Positions 8,565-16,836 of a stretch of DNA of 64,000 nucleotides are shown here, one piece after another (within the stretch, counting starts at the first letter, position 1; the number at the start of each line of letters is the position of its first letter). Both the position numbers and the translations under genes were made by a program. The stretch lies in the NCBI RefSeq assembly GCF_019100495.1, contig NZ_JAHRVA010000002.1, forward strand, positions 181,834 to 245,833. Direction: 5' to 3'. The notes below the pieces were generated by a model. The model was not told the origin of the DNA, ran no database searches, and saw nothing but the letters and a program-made list of their open reading frames with translations. The DNA is from Falsochrobactrum tianjinense (GTDB lineage: Bacteria > Pseudomonadota > Alphaproteobacteria > Rhizobiales > Rhizobiaceae).

Positions 8565-8954
8565 ATGACCGCTTTGAAACCCCTGCTGCCGCAGGACATG
8601 GCCGCTCCCTTTGCCGCCTATAGCCATGGCGTTAAAGTGAAGACGGGGGCGGAGATGATTTTCTGCTCAGGTCAACTTGGCATCGCGCCGGACGGAAGTG
8701 TGCCGGAAGATGCGGGTGTGCAGGCCGAGCTTTGTTTTGAAAATATCCGCCGTATCCTGCGCGATGGCGGCATGTCTTTCAAAGACGTCGTGCGAATCAA
8801 CGCCTATGTGACGGATCGCATTTATATGCGGCCCTATATGGATGTGCGCGACCGGCTATTTGAGCAGCCCGCTCCCGCATCGACACTGATGATCGTTTCA
8901 GGTTTCACACGCGAGGAATTCAAGGTGGAAATTGAAGTAGTTGCTGCGCGCTGA
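8565..8954 (+). CDS. RidA/YjgF/RutC-family protein
   Basis: A 129-residue RidA-fold protein with FCSGQLGIAPDGSVPEDAGVQAE, RRILRDGGMSFKDVVRINAYVTD and a C-terminal EEFKVEIEVVAAR. The family deaminates reactive enamines or aminoacrylates. The arginine that RidA uses to bind the substrate carboxylate (in the segment P-A-R-S) is replaced here: the segment reads PAPASTLMIV. It is therefore probably not a generic 2-aminoacrylate deaminase. In the E. coli Rut pathway a RidA paralogue (RutC) acts on a pyrimidine breakdown product, which fits the RutR-like regulation of this island. Confidence 0.85.
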   Translation: MTALKPLLPQDMAAPFAAYSHGVKVKTGAEMIFCSGQLGIAPDGSVPEDAGVQAELCFENIRRILRDGGMSFKDVVRINAYVTDRIYMRPYMDVRDRLFEQPAPASTLMIVSGFTREEFKVEIEVVAAR

Positions 8955-9080
8955 AGGGGCAAAATAAAACACCCGTCGCGGGAGGAGCGACGGGTGTTTA
9001 TAGGGAAGACCGGATTGGGAGGAGGAGTTCCGGTCTTTCGATCGCCGAGAGAATGGGAGGAGAAACCCCGGCGACATCTC
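8955..9080 (-). ncRNA. Three tandem hairpins with anti-Shine-Dalgarno loops (cuckoo/CcsR-type RNA)
   Basis: Read on the minus strand, three hairpins follow each other: stem 9074-9069/9047-9042, stem 9037-9029/9014-9006 and stem 8999-8987/8979-8967. Their loops contain CTCCTCCC, CTCCTCCTCCC and TCCTCCC, which are complementary to Shine-Dalgarno sequences. The last hairpin has a 13-bp stem and is followed by TTTTATTTT, a rho-independent terminator. The array lies directly downstream of a DUF1127 gene on the same strand. This is the arrangement known for CcsR RNAs of Rhodobacter and the wider cuckoo RNA family. The RNA is probably cut out of the DUF1127 transcript. Confidence 0.85.
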
Positions 9081-9166
9081 TGGAAACTGTAGGACCGCAC
9101 GGTTTGACAGATCGCGATCCTGAAAGCAGGCGTGCCTTTGTCAGGCGGTTCTGCTGAAGAGTGCTA

Positions 9167-9313
9167 TTAGCGGCTGGCAGCCTTGCGTGCGACGAACGGG
9201 ATTTCCGAAGGCATGATACCAAGGTCGTTCAGTTCGCGCTGGCTCAGACGGCTGAGTTCGTTGACAGTGTTGCGGTAACGGCGCCAGTTATTGTAGGAGC
9301 GGATCAGGTTCAT
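9167..9313 (-). CDS. DUF1127 small protein
   Basis: A 48-residue protein starting MNLIRSYNNWRRYRNTVNEL and ending FVARKAASR. The core LSRLSQRELNDLGIMPSEIP is the DUF1127 (YjiS-like) signature. It is arginine-rich and likely binds RNA or protein. The Rhodobacter homologue CcaF1 sits upstream of the CcsR RNAs and influences their maturation. The hairpin RNA array begins about 90 bases downstream. It is too short for many gene finders. Confidence 0.88.
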   Translation of the reverse strand: MNLIRSYNNWRRYRNTVNELSRLSQRELNDLGIMPSEIPFVARKAASR

Positions 9314-9694
9314 TTCTCTCACCTAAGTAAAATCATAATCTCTTGTTGCAAACAGTATATAGGTCCCAAGTTTGCTTTATTGGAGGGCCATATTTGCATA
9401 GCTGCCCTGCGTTAAAGCTTGGGGATTGCACGGCTTTTGCCCATATTGGCCATCTTGCCATCACAATTGTTTGATCTACTGACTAAATCACAATTTTTCA
9501 GGCTGTCCCATCGGCCAGGACACACGATAAAGGAGGCCCGGTCAAAGCATGGCTTTGCCGGTAAATATTGTCGTAAAAGTCCGAGTATTTGTCGGTTGAA
9601 GACAACAATTCCGCATGACTCCCGCTCCGGATTGGGTTAAGGGAGATGCGTCGGGTGCCGGGACGTCACATTCAACGGTGATGTTCTTGCACTG

Positions 9695-9873
9695 TCTGTC
9701 TGCGGGAGAGCGCCAATTGGCCGCCGAAGGGGAAATCGCCCGAAATCTCTCAGGTACAAGGAACCGCAGACGGGTAAGACAACTCTGGAAAGTCGGGGGA
9801 AACCCCGCGCCGAAGGTGTAAGTGTGGCTTTATATATAGCCATGCGAGTCTCTCAGGCCTGAGACAGAGGGGC
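9695..9873 (+). promoter_or_regulatory. Tandem glycine riboswitch
   Basis: Two glycine aptamers in series lie just before gcvT. The first runs from GTCTGCGGGAGAGCGCC through GCCGAAGGGGAAATCGCCC and ATCTCTCAGG to CCGCAGAC. The second runs from ACTCTGGAAAGTC through CGCCGAAGGTGTAAGTG to TCTCTCAGGCCTGAGACAGAG. The repeated GCCGAAGG and CTCTCAGG blocks are the conserved core. Glycine binding turns on gcvTHP expression in known cases. The space 9314-9694 between the DUF1127 gene and this element holds only their promoters as far as I can see. Confidence 0.95.
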
Positions 9874-9923
9874 ACGGAACGACCGCATTTCGCGGAAGGT
9901 ACACGTGCGACTCTGGAGTTGAT

Positions 9924-11027
9924 ATGGGCGATACCGCACATCTGAAAACCCTGCCTTTGCAGGATCTGCATGAAGCTGCAAAAGCGCGCTTTGGCGCATT
10001 TGCAGGCTGGAACATGCCAATCACCTATCCGCTGGGCGTGATGAAGGAGCATCTTCATACACGCGAGCATGTGGGGCTTTTCGACATTTCTCACATGAAG
10101 CTTGTCGATGTGTCGGGCACAGATGCCGCCGCGCTTCTGGCCGAAACATGCCCGCTCGATCCGACCGTGCTGAAGACCGGTCAGTCGAAATACACGTTCT
10201 TCCTCAATGACAATGGCGGCGTTCTGGACGATCTGATCGTCACGCGGCTTGGCGAAGACCGCTATATGGTTGTGGCCAATGCCGGAAACGCCGAAGCCGA
10301 CATCGAGCATCTGAACGAAGCCGCATCCGGCAAGCAGGTCAAGGTTAATCCGCTTGACCGCGTGTTTCTCGCGATACAGGGACCGGAAGCCGAAGCCGTC
10401 ATCAAGGATGCCGGTCTGGCCGGTGGCGATCTTGCCTTCATGAACGGCTTTGAGCCGGAAGAGGGCTGGTTCATGACCCGCTCCGGCTATACGGGCGAAG
10501 ACGGATTTGAAATCGGCCTGCCTGTTGACGAAGGCCGTGCACTGGCGGCAAAGCTTCTTTCTGACGAGCGCGTGGCATGGGTCGGCCTTGCCGCCCGTGA
10601 CAGTTTGCGTCTGGAAGCCGGTCTCTGCCTGCACGGGCAGGACATCACGCCGGAAACCGACCCGGTTTCAGCCGGGCTTACCTGGGCAATTTCCAAGCCG
10701 GTGCGTGAAAAGGCAGCGTTCAACGGCGCCAAGGCCGTGCTTGACGCAATCGCCAAGGGTGCCAGCGCCAAGCGCGTGGGTCTCAAGCCGGAAGGCCGCC
10801 AGCCGGTACGCGCCGGTGCAGACCTGTTCGATGCTGAAGGCCGTCAGGTCGGAACCGTCACATCGGGCGGCTTCGGTCCTTCCGCAGGTTTCCCGGTCGC
10901 CATGGGTTATGTCGAGACAAGCCTCGCCACCCCAGGTACCCGCGTTTTTGCAGACGTTCGCGGCAACAAAGTTCCCGTTGATGTCTCAGCACTTCCCTTT
11001 ACTCCGCATCGCTATCGCAAAGGATGA
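9924..11027 (+). CDS. gcvT: Glycine cleavage system T protein (aminomethyltransferase)
   Basis: A 367-residue tetrahydrofolate-dependent aminomethyltransferase that takes the methylamine group from lipoyl-GcvH and releases ammonia and methylene-THF. The N-terminal folate-binding domain includes [16 protein letters not shown] and [15 protein letters not shown]. The substrate region has [11 protein letters not shown] and [17 protein letters not shown]. The C-terminal barrel has [16 protein letters not shown] lies five bases before the ATG. It overlaps or abuts gcvH, and the tandem glycine riboswitch lies directly upstream. Confidence 0.97.
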   Translation: MGDTAHLKTLPLQDLHEAAKARFGAFAGWNMPITYPLGVMKEHLHTREHVGLFDISHMKLVDVSGTDAAALLAETCPLDPTVLKTGQSKYTFFLNDNGGVLDDLIVTRLGEDRYMVVANAGNAEADIEHLNEAASGKQVKVNPLDRVFLAIQGPEAEAVIKDAGLAGGDLAFMNGFEPEEGWFMTRSGYTGEDGFEIGLPVDEGRALAAKLLSDERVAWVGLAARDSLRLEAGLCLHGQDITPETDPVSAGLTWAISKPVREKAAFNGAKAVLDAIAKGASAKRVGLKPEGRQPVRAGADLFDAEGRQVGTVTSGGFGPSAGFPVAMGYVETSLATPGTRVFADVRGNKVPVDVSALPFTPHRYRKG

Positions 11028-11032
11028 TTTCC

Positions 11033-11401
11033 ATGGCCAATATCCTGTTCACCGAAGATCATGAGTGGATCAGCGTCGAAAACGGCGTTGCCACTGTGGG
11101 CATCACGATCCACGCACAGGAACAACTGGGCGACCTCGTTTTCGTGGACCTGCCGGAAGTTGGGCGCACCGTTTCCAAGGGCGAAGCCATTGTGGTCGTG
11201 GAGTCGGTCAAGGCCGCTTCCGACGTCTATGCGCCGATCGATGGCGAAGTGGTTGAAGTCAACGATGCCGTGTCGGGCGATCCGGCTCTGATCAATCAGG
11301 CTGCTGAAGGCGAAGGCTGGCTGTTCAAGCTGAAGCTTTCGGATGAAGGCCAGCTTTCCGGCCTTCTCGACAAGGCCGGTTACGACGCACTGGTGGGCTA
11401 A
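11033..11401 (+). CDS. gcvH: Glycine cleavage system H protein
   Basis: A 122-residue lipoyl carrier protein. The segment [15 protein letters not shown] holds the lysine that carries lipoate, and [15 protein letters not shown] is the typical N-terminus. I chose the ATG at 11033 because AAGGA lies eight bases upstream. The in-frame ATG at 11024 overlaps the gcvT stop and has no spaced ribosome site. It shuttles the aminomethyl group between GcvP and GcvT. Confidence 0.96.
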   Translation: MANILFTEDHEWISVENGVATVGITIHAQEQLGDLVFVDLPEVGRTVSKGEAIVVVESVKAASDVYAPIDGEVVEVNDAVSGDPALINQAAEGEGWLFKLKLSDEGQLSGLLDKAGYDALVG

Positions 11402-11405
11402 TCCA

Positions 11406-14234
11406 ATGACGGAAACCGTTCTTCCCTTTGTCGCCCGTCATGTCGGGCCGAGACTGGAAGATGAGCGCGCCATGCTGGCCGCGCTCGGTCTTCCTTCCAT
11501 GGAAACCCTTATCACGCAGGCGGTTCCGGCTTCCATCCGGCTGAACCGCGCGCTCGATCTGCCCGCGCCGCTCAGCGAAGCCGATGCGTTAGCCGAGCTT
11601 AGCGACATCATGGGCCGCAATGTGGTGAAGAAGAGCTTCATCGGTGCCGGTTACCATGGCGTGCATACGCCGCCGGTCATCCAGCGCAACCTCTTCGAGA
11701 ACCCGGCCTGGTATACGGCCTATACGCCTTACCAGTCGGAAATCAGCCAGGGCCGTCTTGAGCTTCTGTTCCACTTCCAGACGCTGGTTGCGGAACTGAC
11801 CGGCCTGCCGGTTGCCTGCGCTTCGCTGCTTGACGAAGCAACCGCCGTTGCCGAAGCCATCGGTGTCGCCTGCCGTCATCACCGCGACAAGCGCAGCCGT
11901 ATCCTGCTGGCCGGCGACCTGCATCCGCAGGCCGTTGACGTGGTGAACACCCGCGCCGAGCCGCTTGGCTGGCAGATTGAAACCGGCAGCGAAGTTGACG
12001 ATAACACCGCTGCGGTCGTGGTGCCGTGGCCGGATACGCGCGGCGTCTATGGCGATTTCGCCAAGGTCATCGCCGATGCGAAAGCCAAGGGCGCGCTCGT
12101 CATCGCAGTTGCCGATCCGCTGGCGCTGACCATCATGGAGGCTCCGGCAAGCTGGGGCGCGGACATGGCTGTCGGTTCGATGCAGCGCTATGGCGTGCCG
12201 ATGGGCTTTGGTGGTCCGCATGCAGCCTATCTGGCTGTTTCCGAGCCGCTGACCCGCATCATTCCGGGCCGCATTGTCGGCCAGTCGGTCGATGCGCATG
12301 GCCGTGCGGCTTATCGCCTGGCACTCCAGACGCGTGAACAGCATATCCGCCGCGACAAGGCGACGTCGAACATCTGCACTGCGCAGGCATTGCTCGCCAA
12401 TATGGCGGCTTCCTTCGCGATCTGGCACGGCCCGGCCGGCCTGCAGGCGATTGCAACGCGCGTTGCCGGACTGGCTGCCCGCTTTGCCGCCGCTCTCAAG
12501 GCCGCAGGCGTCGAAATCGCGGGTGAAAGCCTGTTCGACACCGTTACGGTCAAGGTCGCAGGCAAGGCCGCAGCAATCGCTGGCGAAGCCGAAAAGGGCA
12601 ACCGCCTGATCCGCATCATCGATGCGGATACGGTTGGCGTTACCTTCGACGAAACCTCGACCGACGACGATCTTAGCCAGTTTGCATCACTCTTCGGCGC
12701 GAAGGCGGGCGAAGGCGACAAGGTTCTCGTTCCAGGCAAGGGCCGGGGCGAAGGCTTCCTGACGCAGGAAGTGTTCCATTCGCACCGGTCCGAAACCGAG
12801 ATGATGCGTTTTCTGCGCCGTCTGGCCGACAAGGACCTAGCGCTTGACCGTGCGATGATCCCGCTCGGTTCCTGCACCATGAAGCTGAACGCAGCAGCGG
12901 AAATGATGCCGGTGAGCTGGAACTCGGTCGCGAACATGCACCCGTTCGCACCCGCGGCGCATACTGCGGGCTATGCAAAAATGACGTCCGACCTCGAAGC
13001 ATGGCTTTGCGAAGTCACCGGTTTTGCGGGTGTTTCCTTGCAGCCGAATGCGGGCAGCCAGGGCGAGTATGCCGGCCTGCTGGCAATCCGTCATTATCAT
13101 CAGGCGCGCGGCGAAGGCCATCGCAACATCTGTCTCATTCCATCCTCCGCACATGGCACCAATCCGGCCAGTGCCTCGATGGCGGGTATGAGCGTCGTGG
13201 TCGTCAATTGCCGTCCGGATGGCGATATCGACATTGACGATCTCAAGGCCAAGGCCGAGAAGCATCGCGACAATCTCGCCGCCTTCATGATTACCTATCC
13301 GTCCACCTATGGCGTGTTCGAGGAAGGCATCAAGGCCTTCTGCGAAATCGTGCATGACAATGGCGGTCAGGTTTATTTTGATGGTGCGAACCTCAACGCG
13401 CTGGTCGGTCTTGCACGTCCGTGCGACATCGGCGCCGATGTCTGCCACATGAACCTGCACAAGACCTTCTGCATTCCGCATGGCGGTGGCGGTCCGGGCG
13501 TCGGTCCGATCGGCGTTGCCAAGCATCTCGTGCCTTACCTGCCGGGTCATGTGGAAATCGGTTCCGAGCATGCTGTTTCGGCAGCGCCGTTTGGCAGCGC
13601 TTCCATTCTGGTCATTACGTGGATGTATATCCGCATGATGGGCGGAGCAGGGCTCAAGAAGGCGACTGAAATGGCTGTGCTTAACGCCAACTATGTGGCG
13701 CATCGCCTGAAGGATGCCTATCCGATCCTTTATACGGGCGCACATGACCGCGTGGCGCATGAGTGCATCGTGGATACCCGCGTGCTGAAGGACAGCGCGG
13801 GCGTGACCGTGGAAGACGTGGCCAAGCGCCTCATCGACTATGGTTTCCACGCACCGACCATGTCATGGCCGGTGGCGGGTACGCTGATGATCGAGCCGAC
13901 CGAGTCTGAGCCGAAGCTGGAAATCGACCGTCTGTGCGACGCCATGATTGCCATTGCGGCTGAGGCGAAGAAGGTTGCCGATGGCGTCTGGCCTGCGGAT
14001 GACAATCCGCTTGCAAACGCACCGCATACGGCAAGCGACACGCTGGCGAGCGAATGGACACATCTTTACACCCGTGAGGAAGCCGTGTTTCCCGCTGGCG
14101 CTTTGAACGGCGGTGACTTTGACCCGACCGCGAAATATTGGCCGCCGGTCAGCCGTGTGGACAATGTGAGTGGCGACCGAAACCTCATCTGCGCCTGCCC
14201 GCCTGTGGCGTCTTACGAACGGCGGATGGCCTGA
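11406..14234 (+). CDS. gcvP: Glycine dehydrogenase (decarboxylating), P protein
   Basis: A 942-residue pyridoxal-phosphate enzyme that decarboxylates glycine and loads the aminomethyl group on GcvH. It is the long, single-chain form, with both halves of the fold present. The N-terminal half includes [16 protein letters not shown]. The C-terminal half has the PLP lysine in [18 protein letters not shown] and the segment [13 protein letters not shown]. The start at 11406 ([12 protein letters not shown]) is chosen over an upstream in-frame start inside gcvH, which would add unrelated residues. It lies four bases after gcvH and is followed by a strong terminator. Confidence 0.97.
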   Translation: MTETVLPFVARHVGPRLEDERAMLAALGLPSMETLITQAVPASIRLNRALDLPAPLSEADALAELSDIMGRNVVKKSFIGAGYHGVHTPPVIQRNLFENPAWYTAYTPYQSEISQGRLELLFHFQTLVAELTGLPVACASLLDEATAVAEAIGVACRHHRDKRSRILLAGDLHPQAVDVVNTRAEPLGWQIETGSEVDDNTAAVVVPWPDTRGVYGDFAKVIADAKAKGALVIAVADPLALTIMEAPASWGADMAVGSMQRYGVPMGFGGPHAAYLAVSEPLTRIIPGRIVGQSVDAHGRAAYRLALQTREQHIRRDKATSNICTAQALLANMAASFAIWHGPAGLQAIATRVAGLAARFAAALKAAGVEIAGESLFDTVTVKVAGKAAAIAGEAEKGNRLIRIIDADTVGVTFDETSTDDDLSQFASLFGAKAGEGDKVLVPGKGRGEGFLTQEVFHSHRSETEMMRFLRRLADKDLALDRAMIPLGSCTMKLNAAAEMMPVSWNSVANMHPFAPAAHTAGYAKMTSDLEAWLCEVTGFAGVSLQPNAGSQGEYAGLLAIRHYHQARGEGHRNICLIPSSAHGTNPASASMAGMSVVVVNCRPDGDIDIDDLKAKAEKHRDNLAAFMITYPSTYGVFEEGIKAFCEIVHDNGGQVYFDGANLNALVGLARPCDIGADVCHMNLHKTFCIPHGGGGPGVGPIGVAKHLVPYLPGHVEIGSEHAVSAAPFGSASILVITWMYIRMMGGAGLKKATEMAVLNANYVAHRLKDAYPILYTGAHDRVAHECIVDTRVLKDSAGVTVEDVAKRLIDYGFHAPTMSWPVAGTLMIEPTESEPKLEIDRLCDAMIAIAAEAKKVADGVWPADDNPLANAPHTASDTLASEWTHLYTREEAVFPAGALNGGDFDPTAKYWPPVSRVDNVSGDRNLICACPPVASYERRMA

Positions 14235-14262
14235 TCATAAGCGCCTGATCTCAAGTAATTGG

Positions 14263-14289
14263 AGCGCCGCGGAAACGCGGCGCTTTTTC
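14263..14289 (+). terminator. Rho-independent terminator after gcvP
   Basis: The stem AGCGCCGCG / CGCGGCGCT (14263-14271 with 14276-14284) has a GAAA tetraloop and is followed by TTTTTCT. It ends the gcvTHP operon. Confidence 0.92.
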
Positions 14290-14321
14290 TGTCGTTTGAC
14301 CCGCGCAGGCAGAATTTAGGC

Positions 14322-14432
14322 AAAAAAAAGAGCCGGACTGAAAAGTCCGGCTAAGTTATGAAGGTGCCACTTGGGCAAACCTCCAGAGGGGAACACTTAC
14401 CGCGCGTAATGGGAGGAGACGCAGCGGTAAGC
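14322..14432 (-). ncRNA. Small RNA with anti-Shine-Dalgarno hairpin (alpha-r14/CcsR-like)
   Basis: On the minus strand a hairpin with stem CTTACCGC/GCGGTAAG (14432-14395 region) presents a loop containing GTCTCCTCCCATTAC, complementary to Shine-Dalgarno sequences. After a less stable second stem, a 9-bp terminator hairpin (14352-14344 with 14339-14331, loop TTTC) is followed by eight T residues. An RpoH-like promoter lies just upstream. No coding frame fits. The length of about 110 nt and the CTCCTCCC loop match stress-induced alphaproteobacterial sRNAs. Confidence 0.8.
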
Positions 14433-14439
14433 ACCTGTC

Positions 14440-14468
14440 ATATGGATCAGTTGACAACATAGTTCAAG
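14440..14468 (-). promoter_or_regulatory. RpoH-type promoter of the sRNA
   Basis: On the minus strand CTTGAA (14468-14463) is followed after 17 bases by CCATAT (14445-14440). This matches the heat-shock sigma form CTTG-N17/18-CNATNT used by RpoHI/RpoHII in alphaproteobacteria. Transcription would start near 14432. Confidence 0.65.
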
Positions 14469-14620
14469 CCCTTAGTCGAGAAATTTTTACCATTTCGGAA
14501 AGTTTTGAAAACACCGATGCCAGCAAGGCTCGCCCATCTCTCCATACGTAATGTTTCGAGGAGTTTTCCAGCGCAAACCGGTCATATATTTCCACTGGCT
14601 TCTTCATAAATCCATGAGTT

Positions 14621-14637
14621 ATTAGAATAACTCTAAA
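14621..14637. promoter_or_regulatory. Irr-like iron-control box upstream of efeU
   Basis: ATTAGAATAACTCTAAA matches the Irr box TTTAGAA-N3-TTCTAAA at 12 of 14 fixed positions. A perfect inverted repeat GAGTTAT-TAGA-ATAACTC overlaps it. It lies about 150 bases before the efeU start. Irr or RirA control of an iron-uptake operon would be expected in this group. The rest of 14433-14784 shows no gene. Confidence 0.6.
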
Positions 14638-14784
14638 ACTTTCCTTCTTTTGTCATGTTCATTTTTCTTGCAGGGGGCACGGTGCAGCTATAAAAAGAGT
14701 GTCCAGTGACAAAGGCCCGACTGCCTGTTGTGCGTGACGCAAGCCACGAAGCATTCAGGCTTCCTGTATTGTGGACATCGTAAA

Positions 14785-15627
14785 ATGCTCGTACCTTTTC
14801 TTATCATGTTCCGCGAAGGCGTAGAGGCTGCGCTGATTGTCGGGATCATTGCGAGCTATCTTCATCAAACCGGGCGCAGCGCATGGATGCCCGTCATATG
14901 GATTGGCGTTTTGCTGGCATTGGCGATGTCGCTTGCCGTGGGAACTGTCCTGCAATTACTCAGTGCAGAGTTTCCGCAAAAGGCACAGGAACTGTTTGAG
15001 GCTGTCATTGGCCTGATCGCCGTTTTCGTGCTGACATCCATGGTGTTCTGGATGCGCAAAGCCGCCCGCTCCATCAAATCGGAGCTTCATCATTCCATCG
15101 ATGCCACTTTTGCAACTCCCACCCATCAAGGCTTCGGGTTGATCCTGATGGTCTTCTTTGCAGTGGCTCGTGAAGGATTGGAATCGGTTTTCTTTCTACT
15201 TGCCGCTTTTCAGCAAAGCGAGGGGGCGTCAGCACCGTTGGGCGCTTTGTTTGGTGTTCTTTTGGCCGTAGTGGTTGGTTATGGCATCTATAAGGGCGGC
15301 TTGAAGCTCAATCTGCGTCGCTTCTTCCGCTGGACCGGGGTTTTCATTCTTGTGATTGCGGCCGGTATTCTGGCCAATTCCGTCATGGCGCTGCATGAGG
15401 CCGGTATCTGGAATCGCTTCCAAACGATTGTTTTCGATGCAAGCGAAATATTGCCACTCGATAGCGCGCTTGGTTCGGTTCTGGGGGGCATTTTCGGCTA
15501 TATCGCCGCGCCGACAATCAGTGAGGTCTTTACCTATCTGGCGTTTCTCGTGCCTGCGCTCATTCTTTTTCTAATGCCGTCTTCCGCGTCACGGCAAAGC
15601 ACGCGCGTGAAGCAAAGCGCTCAATAA
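14785..15627 (+). CDS. efeU: Iron permease EfeU (FTR1 family)
   Basis: A 280-residue membrane protein. It carries the two REXXE iron-binding motifs of the FTR1/OFeT family: FREGVEAALIVGI near the N-terminus and REGLESVFFL near residue 135. Seven hydrophobic segments can be seen. I chose the ATG at 14785 (MLVPFLIMFREG), which matches the usual EfeU N-terminus; a longer frame upstream adds 19 unrelated residues. It moves iron across the inner membrane after EfeB/EfeO processing. It is the first gene of the efeUOB-efeM operon, behind the Irr-like box. Confidence 0.93.
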   Translation: MLVPFLIMFREGVEAALIVGIIASYLHQTGRSAWMPVIWIGVLLALAMSLAVGTVLQLLSAEFPQKAQELFEAVIGLIAVFVLTSMVFWMRKAARSIKSELHHSIDATFATPTHQGFGLILMVFFAVAREGLESVFFLLAAFQQSEGASAPLGALFGVLLAVVVGYGIYKGGLKLNLRRFFRWTGVFILVIAAGILANSVMALHEAGIWNRFQTIVFDASEILPLDSALGSVLGGIFGYIAAPTISEVFTYLAFLVPALILFLMPSSASRQSTRVKQSAQ

Positions 15628-15636
15628 GAGATTTTC

Positions 15637-16836
15637 ATGACCAATCCAAAAAGTCCGAAACCTACCGAACCGTTTTCGCGTAACCTTGTGCGCATCGTGC
15701 TGGCTCTTGCAGTCGTGCTGGTGGTCGCCGCGGGTGCGGCATTCTTTTATGCCTCCCGTCTTTCCGACACGTCGCGGCATGCGGACATCGGTGGTAAGGT
15801 ACAGGTCGTGATCAATGCGAGGAATTGCCAGCCCAATGAGCTGACAGTGCCAGCCGGGCGCACGGTATTCGAGATCGTCAACCAGTCCGACCGTTCAGTA
15901 GAGTGGGAAATACTCGACGGCGTCATGGTGTTGGAAGAGCGCGAGAACATAGCGCCCGGTTTCAAGCAGACGCTTGCCGCCAAGCTTTCCCCCGGTGAAT
16001 ACCAGGTCACCTGTGGTTTGCTTTCCAATCCGCGCGGCAAACTGATCGTCACGCCATCCGCGTTCAGCGAAGCAGAAAAGGGCAAGTTGCCTTTGACTGC
16101 TTTCCTGGGAGGATTAGCGGAATATCAGATCTATCTTGCGAAAAAAGTGGCTGAATTTCAAAATACTGTCGCGCACCTTTCTTCGGCGATTTCCCGTGGC
16201 GATTGGGAGGCCGCGAAACTCGCCTATGGCCCCGCACGGGCGGCTTATGCCCGGATTGCACCAGTTTCGGAATCGTTCTCCGATCTTGATACGGCAATCA
16301 ATGCCCGCGCCGATTATTTTGAGAAGAGAGAGCAAGATCCGGCCTTCGGCGGTTTACATCGTCTTGAGTATGGACTGTTTGTAGACAATACTTCCGATGG
16401 GCTGGAGCCGGTGGCGGCAAAGCTGGTGCAGGATACGCAGGCTCTCAAAGAGCGCATCCGTAGCCTGCGTATTTCGCCTGATCGATTGCTGGCGGGGACG
16501 GCATCTGCGCTCAATCGCTTTGCCTCCACTGCCGCAGATTCTGGCGACGATCGTTATGCTCATACGGATTTGCAGGCTTTCGCGGGGCTGATTGAAGGTT
16601 CGGCCAAGACCGCGGATGTGCTTCGTCCGATTGTAATCAAGGCTGTCCCAAAAGCGTTTGAAGGCATCGATCAACAGATGATCGCCGTCAAAGCGCTGCT
16701 CAAGACGAATGCTGATAACGGCAGCTACAAGATATATAATACTCTTTCGCCCGAGGAAAAAGGAAAAGTCAAGGAAGGCGCGAGCGGACTTGCCGATCAG
16801 TTTTCAAAACTCCGCGATCAGCTTGGAGTGGATTGA
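15637..16836 (+). CDS. efeO: EfeO: cupredoxin plus M75 (imelysin-like) periplasmic protein
   Basis: A 399-residue exported protein with an N-terminal membrane/signal segment (residues 19-40). A cupredoxin-like domain follows (about 50-145, with QVTCGLL holding a Cys ligand). The C-terminal M75 domain contains the HXXE motif in HRLEYGLF. EfeO is thought to bind ferrous or ferric iron in the periplasm and hand it to EfeU. It lies nine bases after efeU and its stop overlaps the efeB start. Confidence 0.93.
   Translation: MTNPKSPKPTEPFSRNLVRIVLALAVVLVVAAGAAFFYASRLSDTSRHADIGGKVQVVINARNCQPNELTVPAGRTVFEIVNQSDRSVEWEILDGVMVLEERENIAPGFKQTLAAKLSPGEYQVTCGLLSNPRGKLIVTPSAFSEAEKGKLPLTAFLGGLAEYQIYLAKKVAEFQNTVAHLSSAISRGDWEAAKLAYGPARAAYARIAPVSESFSDLDTAINARADYFEKREQDPAFGGLHRLEYGLFVDNTSDGLEPVAAKLVQDTQALKERIRSLRISPDRLLAGTASALNRFASTAADSGDDRYAHTDLQAFAGLIEGSAKTADVLRPIVIKAVPKAFEGIDQQMIAVKALLKTNADNGSYKIYNTLSPEEKGKVKEGASGLADQFSKLRDQLGVD

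Noticed and set aside
9750-10634. Long antisense frame opposite gcvT and its riboswitch
   Set aside because: It is the mirror of a well-supported gene in GC-biased DNA and has no recognisable domains.
12837-13850. 337-codon antisense frame in gcvP
   Set aside because: A shadow of codon bias in gcvP; no ribosome site or protein-like pattern.
14330-14352. Hairpin first read as a second gcvP terminator
   Set aside because: The run of A residues lies on its left side, so it terminates minus-strand transcription and belongs to the sRNA.
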